Translations under genes and position numbers: made by a program
From: Paenibacillus algorifonticola
Lineage (GTDB): Bacteria > Bacillota > Bacilli > Paenibacillales > Paenibacillaceae
Reading direction: 5' to 3'
Length of the DNA stretch: 64,000 nt
Assembly (NCBI RefSeq): GCF_000971975.1
Contig: NZ_LAQO01000016.1
Location: 1-64,000, forward strand
Shown: positions 23,390 through 32,299 of the stretch, in pieces
Numbering within the stretch: the stretch's first letter is position 1
How the letters are laid out: each line of letters begins with the position of its first letter
Notes under the pieces: model-generated
The model's input: only the letters and a program-made list of their open reading frames with translations
Database searches by the model: none
Told to the model about the DNA's origin: nothing

Positions 23390-24473
23390 TTGGCCGAAAC
23401 TTCGCGACAACGGTCAAAATAAGCAGCGGGGTGAACATGACAAGTCCGTTCCAGATCGGGTGAACACTCGTTATGACGCTGCTCCATTGTGTATGGCTAT
23501 CATAGTTGACCAGCCCCATCAGAAAGCCGGTCAGGGCAAGCGGCATAATGACCGTGTTATTGTCCTTCAAGCCGCAAAGCTTGGCGACAAATAGGCTGAG
23601 TACATACAAGGTAATGGTCGTTTTCATATAGGAGCCGAGAATGAGGGATATGCCGATAATGGATTCGATGCGCTGAACAATTTCCTGAAATTCAATGAGC
23701 CGGGCAATGGAGAACAGAATGAACGGCCCGGCTGCCGACACGGGGCCGAAGACCATTAAAGCACATATCGTTACCGTGCAAAGTGCCAGTAAGCTTGCCC
23801 CCAATGACAGTGACATCGCCTTAAGCAACTGCTTGTTTGACTGGTCTTCCCCTGTGTATGACAGCAGCATGCCGAATAAGAAAACCTCTGAGAACGGGAA
23901 GCCGAATGAATAATAGGTTCCGGCAGCTACTGGGAGCAGCCCTTTAGGCAGCACGGGCAGCAGCTGCTCGGGACGATATTCGGGCAGCACGAGCACGAGT
24001 ACGATCACGACGAAAAAGGTGGTCAAAGGCATGATGAGAGTGAACATCCTCGCCATGACCTCGATACCCGCGCGTGCCGTTAAGGCGGCAATGAGGAAAA
24101 TCAGGATGGTGAAGGCATAGATTGGTGTTTCTCGCATCATCGCCCCTATCATAAAAAGCCCGACATCAATCACAATCGCCGCCTGCATTTGGAGTAAAAA
24201 GGTGATTGTTAGAAAACCAAAGATGATCGTCAGGAAGCTTCCAATTAGCTTGCGACTGTAGTCGATATAATCCAGACCGGAAAACCGGAAGTTTAAATAG
24301 AGCAGCATTATGAGGATAGCGAAGCCAATCGTGCCAGACAGCAGCAGCGATATCCACGCTCCTGCTTCTGCTTTGCCAATTAGTCCGCCAGGAACGAAAA
24401 TAATCGAGGAACCTGTCATGAAAACGAAAAAGAGAATACTCATTTGAAAAGAACTGATTTTTTGCTTATTCAA
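23379..24473 (-). CDS. GerB-family germinant receptor permease subunit, second copy
   Basis: A 364-residue integral membrane protein of the amino acid permease-like GerB family, with about ten hydrophobic segments. GerB subunits bind the germinant in the spore inner membrane. I place the start at a TTG at 24473 (MNKQKISSFQM), because AGAGGAGAG lies upstream and the paralogue next door starts at the same residue with the same codon. The two B genes give equal lengths and look roughly two-thirds identical or better by eye, so they arose by tandem duplication. This copy is last in the A-C-D-B-B operon, 91 bases after the first B gene. Confidence 0.9.
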   Translation of the reverse strand: MNKQKISSFQMSILFFVFMTGSSIIFVPGGLIGKAEAGAWISLLLSGTIGFAILIMLLYLNFRFSGLDYIDYSRKLIGSFLTIIFGFLTITFLLQMQAAIVIDVGLFMIGAMMRETPIYAFTILIFLIAALTARAGIEVMARMFTLIMPLTTFFVVIVLVLVLPEYRPEQLLPVLPKGLLPVAAGTYYSFGFPFSEVFLFGMLLSYTGEDQSNKQLLKAMSLSLGASLLALCTVTICALMVFGPVSAAGPFILFSIARLIEFQEIVQRIESIIGISLILGSYMKTTITLYVLSLFVAKLCGLKDNNTVIMPLALTGFLMGLVNYDSHTQWSSVITSVHPIWNGLVMFTPLLILTVVAKFRPTKA

Positions 24474-24564
24474 CTCAAAGTCTCTCCTCTCTTTGGCGTA
24501 CTTCATTTTGTTCACCTTAGCCAAGCGGCCCACATCGTCTCATTACAATTATCGCGTCTTTTCT

Positions 24565-25659
24565 CTAAGATTTCCCTAGCCGAGCGACCGCCACGACCGT
24601 CAGAATAAGCAGCGGAACAAACAGCGCGAGCCCGGTCCATAGCGGATGTATTCCCGTAACAATGCTGCCCCACTGCGTATTGCTGTCATAGGTGACGAGC
24701 CCCATTAGAAAGCCTGTCAGCGCAAGCGGAATAATGAGCGTATTGTTGTCCTTTAATCGGCAAAGCTTTGCGATAAACAAGCTGAGTACGTACAAGGAAA
24801 GGGTCGCTTTCATAAAGGAGCCAAGAATGAGGGAGATGCCAATAATGGATTCAATGCGTTGAATGATTTCCTGAAATTCTACGAGCCGGGCGACGGAATA
24901 CAGAATGAACGGACTAGCGGCCGAAACGGGACCAAATACCATTAAAGCGCATACCGTTACGGTACAAAGCGCAAGCAAATTGGCCCCGAAGGCGAAGGAC
25001 ATCGATTTGAGCAGCTTTTTTCCCGGCTTGTCCCCTGTGACGAAAGGCAGCAGCATGCCAAACAAAAATACCTCGGAGTACGGGAAGCCAAACGTATAAT
25101 AAGCACCGGAAACTGCGGGCAGCAGACCTTTAGGCAAAATCGGCAGCAATTGCTCCGGCTGGTATTCGGGTATTGCGAGAATCAGCACGATAGCGATAAA
25201 AAAGGTCGTTGCGAGCATGATGAGGGTGAACATGCGTGCCATTACCTCAATTCCTGCGCGTGCGGTACAGGCGGCAATGAGAAAAATCAGGGCAGTGAAA
25301 GCATACATGGGCGTCTCTCTCATCATGGCGCCAACCATGAACAAGCCTACGCCTACGACGATAGCCGCCTGCATTTGCAATAAATAGGAGATGGTCGCGA
25401 GGCCAAAAAACACAGTCAGCACGTTGCCGATTAATGCACGGCTGTAGTCAATATAATCCAGGCCGGGAAAGCGGCGGTTTAAATAAAGCAGCATCATCAG
25501 AATGCTAAAGCCAACGGCGCCGGACAGCAGCAACGAGATCCAGGCTCCAGCCCCGGCTTTGCCAATTAGCGGTCCAGGCACGAAAATAACGGAGGAGCCG
25601 GTCATGAACACAAAGAAGAGCACGCCCATTTGAAAAGAACTGACCTTTTGCTTATTCAA
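24565..25659 (-). CDS. GerB-family germinant receptor permease subunit, first copy
   Basis: A 364-residue multi-spanning protein of the spore germinant receptor B family (TGSSVIFVPGPLIGKAGAGA, AGIEVMARMFTLIM, FGFPYSEVFLFGMLL). The frame could open 36 codons earlier, but those would overlap the D-type gene and lack a ribosome binding site. The TTG at 25659 follows AAGGAGAGGAGA by nine bases and begins MNKQKVSSFQMG. Differences from the downstream copy cluster in loops and in some membrane segments, where ligand specificity would lie. Confidence 0.92.
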   Translation of the reverse strand: MNKQKVSSFQMGVLFFVFMTGSSVIFVPGPLIGKAGAGAWISLLLSGAVGFSILMMLLYLNRRFPGLDYIDYSRALIGNVLTVFFGLATISYLLQMQAAIVVGVGLFMVGAMMRETPMYAFTALIFLIAACTARAGIEVMARMFTLIMLATTFFIAIVLILAIPEYQPEQLLPILPKGLLPAVSGAYYTFGFPYSEVFLFGMLLPFVTGDKPGKKLLKSMSFAFGANLLALCTVTVCALMVFGPVSAASPFILYSVARLVEFQEIIQRIESIIGISLILGSFMKATLSLYVLSLFIAKLCRLKDNNTLIIPLALTGFLMGLVTYDSNTQWGSIVTGIHPLWTGLALFVPLLILTVVAVARLGKS

Positions 25660-25687
25660 TTCAAATGATCTCCTCTCCTTTTCGTGC

Positions 25688-25933
25688 TTAATTCGGTCCG
25701 CCCAGCATGCTATTGATCTGTTTAGCAGGTCCACCCAAAACTTGTTCGACAACGTCGAAATAATCAAGCCAGTCCTTGTTTACGACATAATCAATTCCCA
25801 TATATAAGCAACCCGCGGTAATTAAGACATAGAGCCACTTATCCTTCTTAGTCGTTTTCCCGCGCAGCGTGATGCCGTCATAAAGCAGCATTCCCCCAAA
25901 AGAAACTGCTACAATTAGCGCTCTTTCCCACAT
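25688..25933 (-). CDS. small two-helix membrane protein, germinant receptor D-type subunit
   Basis: An 81-residue protein with two hydrophobic segments (about 5-20 and 33-50) joined by a basic loop GKTTKKDK and ending in an amphipathic tail. Small two-TM D subunits of this size are known beside germinant receptor genes in Bacillus species and modulate receptor function. Placement between the C and B genes, with AGAAAGGA before the ATG, fits that role. Assignment is by size, topology and context. Confidence 0.75.
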   Translation of the reverse strand: MWERALIVAVSFGGMLLYDGITLRGKTTKKDKWLYVLITAGCLYMGIDYVVNKDWLDYFDVVEQVLGGPAKQINSMLGGPN

Positions 25934-25955
25934 CCCGTTTGTCCTTTCTATTAAG

Positions 25956-27119
25956 CTAGGAGACTGGCTTGCTGTTTATCGTTCCGCCTGTCACCAGCCT
26001 AAATTCCGCTTTAACTTCTATTGGGAGCCGGGCGAACTGCTCATCCCAGTTCTGCTGAAGCTTCTGCCACTCTTTTGGGCTTTGGCGGTACAGCTGGTTG
26101 CCGATGCCGATAACCTCAAGCTTGTTTTTTTGCAAAAATTTAAGCGTTCCCGCGGTTTGCCGAAGAATGGCGGCGGAAAATTTCTCTACAAATTTTTGCT
26201 CGTCCTTAAACGATACAATTGACGTGCATTTCATCTCGGTAATAGCTAGATCTCCTTTAATTTTAAAGCTCACCTGCGGCTTGCCATTTTGCACCTTCGT
26301 TTTCATCGCTGTACGAAGCGACAGCACCTCGGCGGTTTCCTTCTCGCCCTTCATCCCTGAGCATGGAATTTCAAGCACGCCGGAATGATAGTCGTTGCGC
26401 AGCATAAGCAGCCCTTCGACTTTATCCGGCGGCATAATTTTTTTCAGCTTTCCCTCCTTAATCAAGGCAAGCCCAGCGGTAGACAACGTCTCCTTCGGGT
26501 TGGAATTGTTGTACACATAGGAGAGGATCGCATCGGGATGTGCGCTTTCCCTTTGCAGCAGTAAGCTCAGCAAAGTAGAGTCCATCGTTTTAGCAGCGTT
26601 GAGAAAAGAAAATTCCTCTGTCCGCAAAATTTGCTGCGCCGTCGTTTGCTCAATGAGCGGCTGCTTCTCTAACAGCTTATAGGCTGGGCCTTTGGAGATG
26701 AGCAGCTTAACGCTGCTGCGCGGCTCATGATCGCGGTAAAAAAGATCCAGCGTTTTGCTCAAATCCTGACTCCTGGCCAGCTTTTCTCCGACAATAATGA
26801 CCCTTGTGTGGCTCCACTGGGCTTTGCGTCCCAAATGAATCGGAATGTCGCGAACCGCTTCCATCACCGTGTCATCATGTGTTCGAATGCTGACACTCGA
26901 CTTTTGGGTTGTTGCCGATTTGCCAGTTTCGACCGAGGCGGGCCGATAAATTTGCGTCAGCATTTCGATTTTGCCATCCTTCGTTTCATCCAGCGCTACG
27001 CCCATCACAAAACCGCGCTCGGTCAGCTCATATTTGCTCCAGCAGCCCGTAAGCGTCATTGCAATTAGCGTTATAATTAGCGAGGTTGGAAGGGAAAAGA
27101 CGCCCGTTTGTTTTCTCAT
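25956..27119 (-). CDS. GerC-family germinant receptor lipoprotein subunit
   Basis: A 387-residue lipoprotein. The signal peptide ends with the lipobox LTGC (Cys26) followed by WSKYELTERGFVMGVALD, the usual start of mature GerC proteins (Ger(x)C family). It is anchored to the outer face of the spore inner membrane and is needed with GerA and GerB for a functional receptor. It lies 53 bases after the gerA gene and 22 before the D-type gene, so one transcript is expected. Confidence 0.94.
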   Translation of the reverse strand: MRKQTGVFSLPTSLIITLIAMTLTGCWSKYELTERGFVMGVALDETKDGKIEMLTQIYRPASVETGKSATTQKSSVSIRTHDDTVMEAVRDIPIHLGRKAQWSHTRVIIVGEKLARSQDLSKTLDLFYRDHEPRSSVKLLISKGPAYKLLEKQPLIEQTTAQQILRTEEFSFLNAAKTMDSTLLSLLLQRESAHPDAILSYVYNNSNPKETLSTAGLALIKEGKLKKIMPPDKVEGLLMLRNDYHSGVLEIPCSGMKGEKETAEVLSLRTAMKTKVQNGKPQVSFKIKGDLAITEMKCTSIVSFKDEQKFVEKFSAAILRQTAGTLKFLQKNKLEVIGIGNQLYRQSPKEWQKLQQNWDEQFARLPIEVKAEFRLVTGGTINSKPVS

Positions 27120-27172
27120 ATTGATCCATTCTTTTTCATTTTTTTGAGGACTATGCGGTTGGCTGCATGCGT

Positions 27173-28726
27173 TTATTGGCGATGCATTTTTTGCGGATTT
27201 CGCAGCAGCCTTTTAAGCGGGATTCTCATAATGATATCCCGAAGCTCGACCAGCCGAAAAGGAGCGAGCGGAGCCATATAAGGCTGACCAAGCGACCTCA
27301 GCTTGCATAGATGCAGCAAAATAAACAGGAAGCAAATCATCATCCCGAACCCGCCGAGCAGCGCTGCGGATAGCATAAGCGGAAATCGTAAAATACGAAG
27401 CGCAATGGCGATGCCGTATTGTGGAATGGAGAAAGAGGCGATCCCTGTCAGCGCTACTACGATAACCATGATAGGGGAAGCGATTCCGGCGCTAATGGCT
27501 GCATCTCCGATGATAAGTGCCCCGACAATGCTTACGGCGGAGCCGACTGTCCTTGGCAGACGCACGCCAGCCTCACGCATCAGCTCGAAAAAAAATTCCA
27601 TCAGCAGCGCCTCGAAGAAAGCGGGTAGAGGCAGCCCCTCTCGCGCATTCAGCACGGCGAGCAGCAGGACTGTCGGGATAAGCTCAGGATGAAAGGTCGA
27701 TAACGCAATATAGATGCTGGGCAGTGACAACGCGATAATAAAGGCAAGTATCCGCAGCCAGCGTATCATCGTGGAAATTACCGTGCGCTGGTAATAATCC
27801 TCGCTGGACTGGAAAAACTCGGTGAACAGACCCGGACAAATCAGCATGCCGCCTGTTCCTTGCACCAGCACGACGATTTTGCCGATTATCAGCCCCGCTA
27901 CAGCCATATCGGTTCTTTCCGTGTAACGATGCTGAGGAAAGGGCGAGTAGCTGGAATCTTCAATAAGCTGTTCGATATAGGAGGTTTCTAAAACATCTAC
28001 CGTTTTAATGAGCTCCATTCGCTTCTTAAACTCGGCGAGCATCTCGGTATCCACTTTGCCTTCCAAATAACCGAACGCGACGGTTGTGTTTGTATCGCCC
28101 CCGCCGCTCATCAGCTCAATTTTGAATTTCGGCGTTTTCAGCCGCAGCCGCAGCAGTCCTAAATTTTTCTGCAAGTTTTCAACGGTGCTTTCCCGGGGCC
28201 CCTGCACGACCGATTCATTGACAGGCTCATTGACCTGTCTCGTCTCTACAGACTGGGCTTTAAAGCTAAGTGCCTGATTCCATTCGTCGAATAGAATGAG
28301 CATCTGTCCGCTGGAAATGCTGCTTACGACGGCATCTAGATCGCTTACGAGCTGTACTTTTTTGCCGGAAGGGCCATGCTGCTCGAAGAAAAAACGGACG
28401 TCCTCGATTCCGATTTCCATGCCAGGTCCGACTTCATGCGTCACAAGATCTTGCAGCGTTATTTTCATATAGTTAATGGTATCGTCTTGAATGAGCGAGC
28501 TGTAGTAGATCGAGCATGCTTTATGCTTCATTTCGGGACCGTAATGCCAATGCATAAAGATGATGTCGGAGCTGCGGTCAAAGACAGATTCCAGATAACG
28601 GAGATTGTCCTCCAATATGGAGGTGATCGGATGCTCCCCATTGCCACTGCCTACTGGTCCACTTTGTGTTACGGTCGGCATCGTTTCCTGAGTGTTCGCC
28701 CCCGTATGGCCATTTTCGGTTGTCAT
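27173..28726 (-). CDS. GerA-family germinant receptor subunit
   Basis: A 517-residue protein. The N-terminal soluble part (about 30-295) is the GerAA-type ligand/ion-gating domain, beginning after a low-complexity lead. The C-terminal half has about five or six membrane segments (IRWLRILAFIIALSLPSIYIA, TVLLLAVLNAREGLPLPAFF, TVGSAVSIVGALIIGDAAI). The segment ERTDMAVAGLIIGKIVVLVQGTGG is the usual junction. GerA subunits form a membrane channel that releases cations on germinant binding. RBS AGGTGAG precedes the ATG. A sigma-G-like promoter lies about 40 bases upstream, matching forespore expression of ger operons. Confidence 0.95.
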   Translation of the reverse strand: MTTENGHTGANTQETMPTVTQSGPVGSGNGEHPITSILEDNLRYLESVFDRSSDIIFMHWHYGPEMKHKACSIYYSSLIQDDTINYMKITLQDLVTHEVGPGMEIGIEDVRFFFEQHGPSGKKVQLVSDLDAVVSSISSGQMLILFDEWNQALSFKAQSVETRQVNEPVNESVVQGPRESTVENLQKNLGLLRLRLKTPKFKIELMSGGGDTNTTVAFGYLEGKVDTEMLAEFKKRMELIKTVDVLETSYIEQLIEDSSYSPFPQHRYTERTDMAVAGLIIGKIVVLVQGTGGMLICPGLFTEFFQSSEDYYQRTVISTMIRWLRILAFIIALSLPSIYIALSTFHPELIPTVLLLAVLNAREGLPLPAFFEALLMEFFFELMREAGVRLPRTVGSAVSIVGALIIGDAAISAGIASPIMVIVVALTGIASFSIPQYGIAIALRILRFPLMLSAALLGGFGMMICFLFILLHLCKLRSLGQPYMAPLAPFRLVELRDIIMRIPLKRLLRNPQKMHRQ

Positions 28727-28768
28727 GTGCGCTCACCTAGTTTCCATGTCCTGATTTCTTACATTTAC

Positions 28769-28798
28769 CAGTATGGCTTGCGGCCTGAAAAACTATAC
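28769..28798 (-). promoter_or_regulatory. sigma-G-type promoter for the germinant receptor operon
   Basis: On the minus strand GTATA (-35, 28798-28794) and CATACTG (-10, 28775-28769) are separated by exactly 18 bases, close to the Bacillus sigma-G consensus (gHATR, N18, CATnnTA). It lies 43 bases before the GerA start codon. Confidence 0.6.
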
Positions 28799-28808
28799 GA
28801 CATAAGCA

Positions 28809-29753
28809 TTACTGCTGCACGAGCAGCGGGGCAATGTGCTGACGGAAAACATCTGCTGGAGGCTTGCCTCTTTTTAGCCTGTCATTGGTGACGACTGCGA
28901 CGATATTGAGGCTGGGAACAACGGTAATCGTCTGTCCGCCGAATCCTAAAGCATAATAAAAATCGAAAGCAGAAGGCGAAGCGGAGTCTGAAGCTGCTGT
29001 AAAAGAATCGACCCACCAATGCCAGCCGTACCGGCCACGGCGAGGAGATTCAGCGGCTATTGCAGGATAGACGGAGCGTTGTACTAAATCTTGAGAGATA
29101 AGCTGCCGTCCATTCCATTCGCCCTGCTGCAAATACAGCTGGCCGAGCTTCAGCATATCGGCTGGAAGCAGCCGCAGTCCAAAGCCGCCTGTATGAATGC
29201 CCTGCGGATCATGCTCCCATTCATATTGTGAAATGCCTAGAGGCTGGAACAGATAACGTTCGGCAAATGCAGCAGTGGTCATGCCGCTTGCTTGTACGAG
29301 AATAGCAGACAGCATTTGTGAAAGACCTGAGTTGTATTCCAGGCGTGAGCCAGGCTCATCCGATAACGGCTGCTCCAAGGCAAATTGTATCCAGTTTGGC
29401 GTTTGCGTCATGCGAGGGAAGGAGTTTTGCCCGCCGAACTCCGTCCAGTTGAAGCCAGCAGACATCGTCAATAGATGCTCCAGCGTGATCGCTTTTTTTC
29501 GCGGATCAGGATCTTCAGCAAGCTGGGGGAAATATAAAGCGGCTGCCGTCGATGCCTCTGGCAAAAGCTGCTTGTCCATAGCAATACAAATCAGCGCAGA
29601 AACGACGCTTTTGGTACAGGAATTAACTTTTGCAATTTCTTCTCTTGTACGATGATTTCGGTAATGCTCTATAATAAGCTTGCCATTATAAGATACTAGG
29701 CAGCTCCTTAAGTCCAGCGGCTCAATAGCCGGGAGCAGTGATGACAGGTTCAT
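28809..29753 (-). CDS. serine beta-lactamase-like hydrolase (class C/DD-peptidase fold)
   Basis: A 314-residue protein without signal peptide. The SxxK nucleophile motif is SCTKS, YNSG takes the place of the YxN motif, and GFGGQ is in the position of the KTG-like motif. These cytosolic or loosely exported relatives act as esterases or D-amino acid peptidases rather than true beta-lactamases. The ATG at 29753 is preceded by AGTAGGAA; the upstream ATG at 29780 has a weaker site. It runs in the direction of the ger operon but is separated from it by the sigma-G promoter. Confidence 0.85.
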   Translation of the reverse strand: MNLSSLLPAIEPLDLRSCLVSYNGKLIIEHYRNHRTREEIAKVNSCTKSVVSALICIAMDKQLLPEASTAAALYFPQLAEDPDPRKKAITLEHLLTMSAGFNWTEFGGQNSFPRMTQTPNWIQFALEQPLSDEPGSRLEYNSGLSQMLSAILVQASGMTTAAFAERYLFQPLGISQYEWEHDPQGIHTGGFGLRLLPADMLKLGQLYLQQGEWNGRQLISQDLVQRSVYPAIAAESPRRGRYGWHWWVDSFTAASDSASPSAFDFYYALGFGGQTITVVPSLNIVAVVTNDRLKRGKPPADVFRQHIAPLLVQQ

Positions 29754-30066
29754 CTGTATATTCCTACTTTCCTCATCCATATGTTCTTTCGATTATAGGG
29801 GGTTCGCGGAAAAGAAACAAATGGAAGAGGCTTGGGGGAAATGAAGCGAAAAACAAGGATAAGCAATCCCTGATCTGGCTGCTGGGTAAAGGCAAGCAGT
29901 TGTGTCTATTGTCAGCAGTGGAAAATAAAACTATGTAACTTATGACAGTATGCAGGTATGGGCTACTTTATCGATATATGCTTTTAATTAATATATTGAA
30001 CTGATATATACTTTGTGTTAATATAGGCTTGCGCAATGATGTTTGCAAAGAAGGTGGGGGAATTTT
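29754..30066. other. divergent intergenic region before the PadR gene
   Basis: No gene is recognisable in this 313-base gap. The half near the PadR gene is A/T-rich with repeated ATATATG/GATATATAC sequences (about 29972-30009), a likely place for the promoter and the PadR operator. I see no clear ATGT-N8-ACAT site. Confidence 0.4.
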
Positions 30067-30588
30067 TTGAACAGCCAGGATGTGATTTTGGGCATTTTAA
30101 TGGATGAAAATTGTTCGGGCTACGAAATCAAGCACAAATTTGAATCGCTGTTTTCGTATTTTTACAATGCCAGCTATGGAACGATTTATCCGACGCTCGG
30201 CAAGATGGAGAAGCAGGGATTGATTACGAAGGAGAGCATTTTGCAGGATGGCAAGCCGAATAAAAACGTATATACGATCACGGAAGCAGGCCGGGAACAG
30301 TTTATGCTTTATTTAACAAGCGATATCCAGGCTGTGGAAACGAAATCCGATTTTATGGTGAGGCTTGTTTTTGGAAAATGGGCAGATCAAGGGCAAGTGA
30401 TCCAGTGGCTGGAGAGAACGATTGCCAAACAGGAGGAAGAGATTGCAAGATTGACGGCTGATTACGCAAATTGGAAACCCAACATGAATGCTACCCAAGA
30501 GCTATGTATCACAATCGGTATTGCCAATCAGGAGAGCTCACACCGAATTTTAGTAGAAGGACTGCAAAAGCTGAAAGCTCAATTATAA
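30067..30588 (+). CDS. PadR-family transcriptional regulator
   Basis: A protein of 173 residues from a TTG start at 30067 (MNSQDVILGILMDENCSGYEIK). The N-terminal winged helix (YGTIYPTLGKMEKQGLITKE) is typical of PadR, and the C-terminal helical part (about 85-173) is the dimerising Vir-type domain. AAGAAGGTGGGGG lies upstream. The MFS exporter starts 16 bases after its stop, so the pair is an operon in which PadR represses its own drug pump, a common arrangement. Confidence 0.92.
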   Translation: MNSQDVILGILMDENCSGYEIKHKFESLFSYFYNASYGTIYPTLGKMEKQGLITKESILQDGKPNKNVYTITEAGREQFMLYLTSDIQAVETKSDFMVRLVFGKWADQGQVIQWLERTIAKQEEEIARLTADYANWKPNMNATQELCITIGIANQESSHRILVEGLQKLKAQL

Positions 30589-30604
30589 GGAGAAGGGGTT
30601 CAAC

Positions 30605-32122
30605 ATGACCAAGGAAAAAACAGGGCTAATCGTATTGGCTATGGCACTCGGCCTGCTAATGTCGTCTCTCGACAACACGATTACCTCTGCGGCACTAAGC
30701 CACATCATTAAGGACATTGGCGGATTTGAGCAGGTCAGCTGGGTCTTTACCGCCTATATGCTCGCTTCAACGAGCATGATGCTCGTTTTTGGCAAAATGT
30801 CCGATTTATTCGGCCGCAAGCTATTTTATCTCATTGGCATATCGATTTTTCTCATTGGTTCAGCCTTATGCGGCATGGCACAGGATATTACACAATTAAT
30901 CGTGTTCCGTGCTATTCAAGGAATTGGTGCGGGAGCGCTGCTGCCGATCAGCTTCACGATCATTTATACGGTGTTCGCCGATCCGAAGCAAGCAGCCAAA
31001 ATGGCCGGCGTTTTTGCCGGTATCTTCGGCTTATCCTCAGTTGCAGGACCGCAAATCGGGACGCTGTTGTCAGAGGCATGGGGCTGGAGATGGTGCTTTT
31101 ACGTCAATGTTCCGATTGGCATCGTATCCTTCCTAGTATTGCTCGTTGCTCTCAAGGAATCTCGCTCGGAGCGGAAGCCAAAAATCGATTATTTAGGTAC
31201 GGCTTTCCTCATCATTTGCACCATTTCTCTGATGCTCGCTTTGGAGTGGGGCGGCAAGGACTACGCTTGGACGTCTTGGCAAATTTTATCGCTGTTTGCG
31301 GTGTCGCTTATCGTCGGCTTGCTGTTTATATTCGTCGAGCTGCGTGCAGAGGAACCGATATTACCATTAGTTTTGTTCAAAAATCGAATGGTTGTCGGGC
31401 TATGCCTCGCCTGTCTCTGTCAGGGAGCAATTATGTTTTCGGCCATTGCTTATTTGCCGATTTTCTCAACCGCTGTATTAGGGCAGGAAAACTCCAACGC
31501 TCTGTTGACCCCGATGATGGTTTCGTTAATATCCGGAGCGGTTCTGTTTGGTTTTTTGCAATCCAGATTTGCTTATCGGACGCTTATTGCGTTCACAATG
31601 ACAGCCGGAGTTGTCGTGAGCTACTTGCTCAGTACGGTTAGCCATGATGCTTCCAAGTGGTATATGATTGGTCTTATGGTACTGCTCGGACTTGGAGCTA
31701 TCGGCCCTTTGATGAGCATGTCGCAGACAGCTATGGCGGCGAGCGTGGAACGCAAATACATCGGCATTAGCTCGTCCATAGTTGGTTTCTGGCGCAGTAT
31801 TGGCGGCGTTCTCGGCGCATCGATTATGGCGACGATAGTCAACAACAACTTGAAGACGCTGCTGTCGGATGGAGCGGCTGAGCACCATATTTCACAGGAT
31901 CAGATTGCTACGCTAGCGAATCCGGAACAACTCGTGCGTGGGGCGGACAATGTCCCGCAAGAAATTGTTGCTTTCGTGCGTGATTCTTTGGGAACTGCGA
32001 TTAATCATGGATTTATGTTAAGTATGGTATTCGCTGTTCTTGGCATTGTGGCAGCATTCGTTGCAGGTCCGGGTCGGCATGACATTCCGGCTGCACAATC
32101 CGCTGCCAAACAGGCTTCATGA
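30605..32122 (+). CDS. MFS drug exporter, DHA2 (14-TM) family
   Basis: A 505-residue transporter with 14 predicted membrane helices. Helix 1 has the DHA2 signature LMSSLDNTITSAALSHI with the conserved Asp, the A-motif loop is GKMSDLFGRKLFYLIG, and motif C is GLSSVAGPQIGTLLSE. It should export cationic or amphipathic drugs by proton antiport. AAGGAGAAGGGG precedes the ATG. It is co-transcribed with PadR and ends near a strong bidirectional terminator. Confidence 0.93.
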   Translation: MTKEKTGLIVLAMALGLLMSSLDNTITSAALSHIIKDIGGFEQVSWVFTAYMLASTSMMLVFGKMSDLFGRKLFYLIGISIFLIGSALCGMAQDITQLIVFRAIQGIGAGALLPISFTIIYTVFADPKQAAKMAGVFAGIFGLSSVAGPQIGTLLSEAWGWRWCFYVNVPIGIVSFLVLLVALKESRSERKPKIDYLGTAFLIICTISLMLALEWGGKDYAWTSWQILSLFAVSLIVGLLFIFVELRAEEPILPLVLFKNRMVVGLCLACLCQGAIMFSAIAYLPIFSTAVLGQENSNALLTPMMVSLISGAVLFGFLQSRFAYRTLIAFTMTAGVVVSYLLSTVSHDASKWYMIGLMVLLGLGAIGPLMSMSQTAMAASVERKYIGISSSIVGFWRSIGGVLGASIMATIVNNNLKTLLSDGAAEHHISQDQIATLANPEQLVRGADNVPQEIVAFVRDSLGTAINHGFMLSMVFAVLGIVAAFVAGPGRHDIPAAQSAAKQAS

Positions 32123-32131
32123 GCAGGTTAA

Positions 32132-32218
32132 CTAAGCTGTAAGCTGATCGAGGATCCAAAGGGTTATGGCTACGTCGATATATCTGTCGAAGTGCTGCCG
32201 GAGATTTTGAAGCAGTAG
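32132..32218 (+). pseudogene. short remnant resembling a siderophore-binding protein
   Basis: A 28-codon open stretch between stops reads LIEDPKGYGYVDISVEVLPE then ILKQ and a stop. It resembles the segment before AGDYIF in the two siderophore-binding domains of this window (YKDISMEVLEQY, WAKLSLELLPEY). It has no start, no ribosome binding site and no rest of gene. I read it as debris of a third binding protein; chance likeness is possible. Confidence 0.35.
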
Positions 32219-32252
32219 GAGAGTGCAAGTGGACGAAAGTCTGAAATTTTAA

Positions 32253-32293
32253 AATAAGCCTAAGCATTCCAATGTCGAATGCTTAGGCTTATT
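32253..32293. terminator. bidirectional terminator between MFS and DUF4190-like genes
   Basis: AATAAGCCTAAGCATTC and its exact complement flank a seven-base loop (17-base perfect stem), followed by TTTGTTTTT on the plus side and TTTTAAAATTT on the minus side. It serves two convergent genes. Confidence 0.88.
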
Positions 32294-32299
32294 TTGTTT

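Noticed and set aside
30868..31641. 257-codon plus-strand frame inside the MFS gene
   Set aside because: Its translation is Arg/Cys/His-rich without membrane helices, and it overlaps fully a clear transporter.
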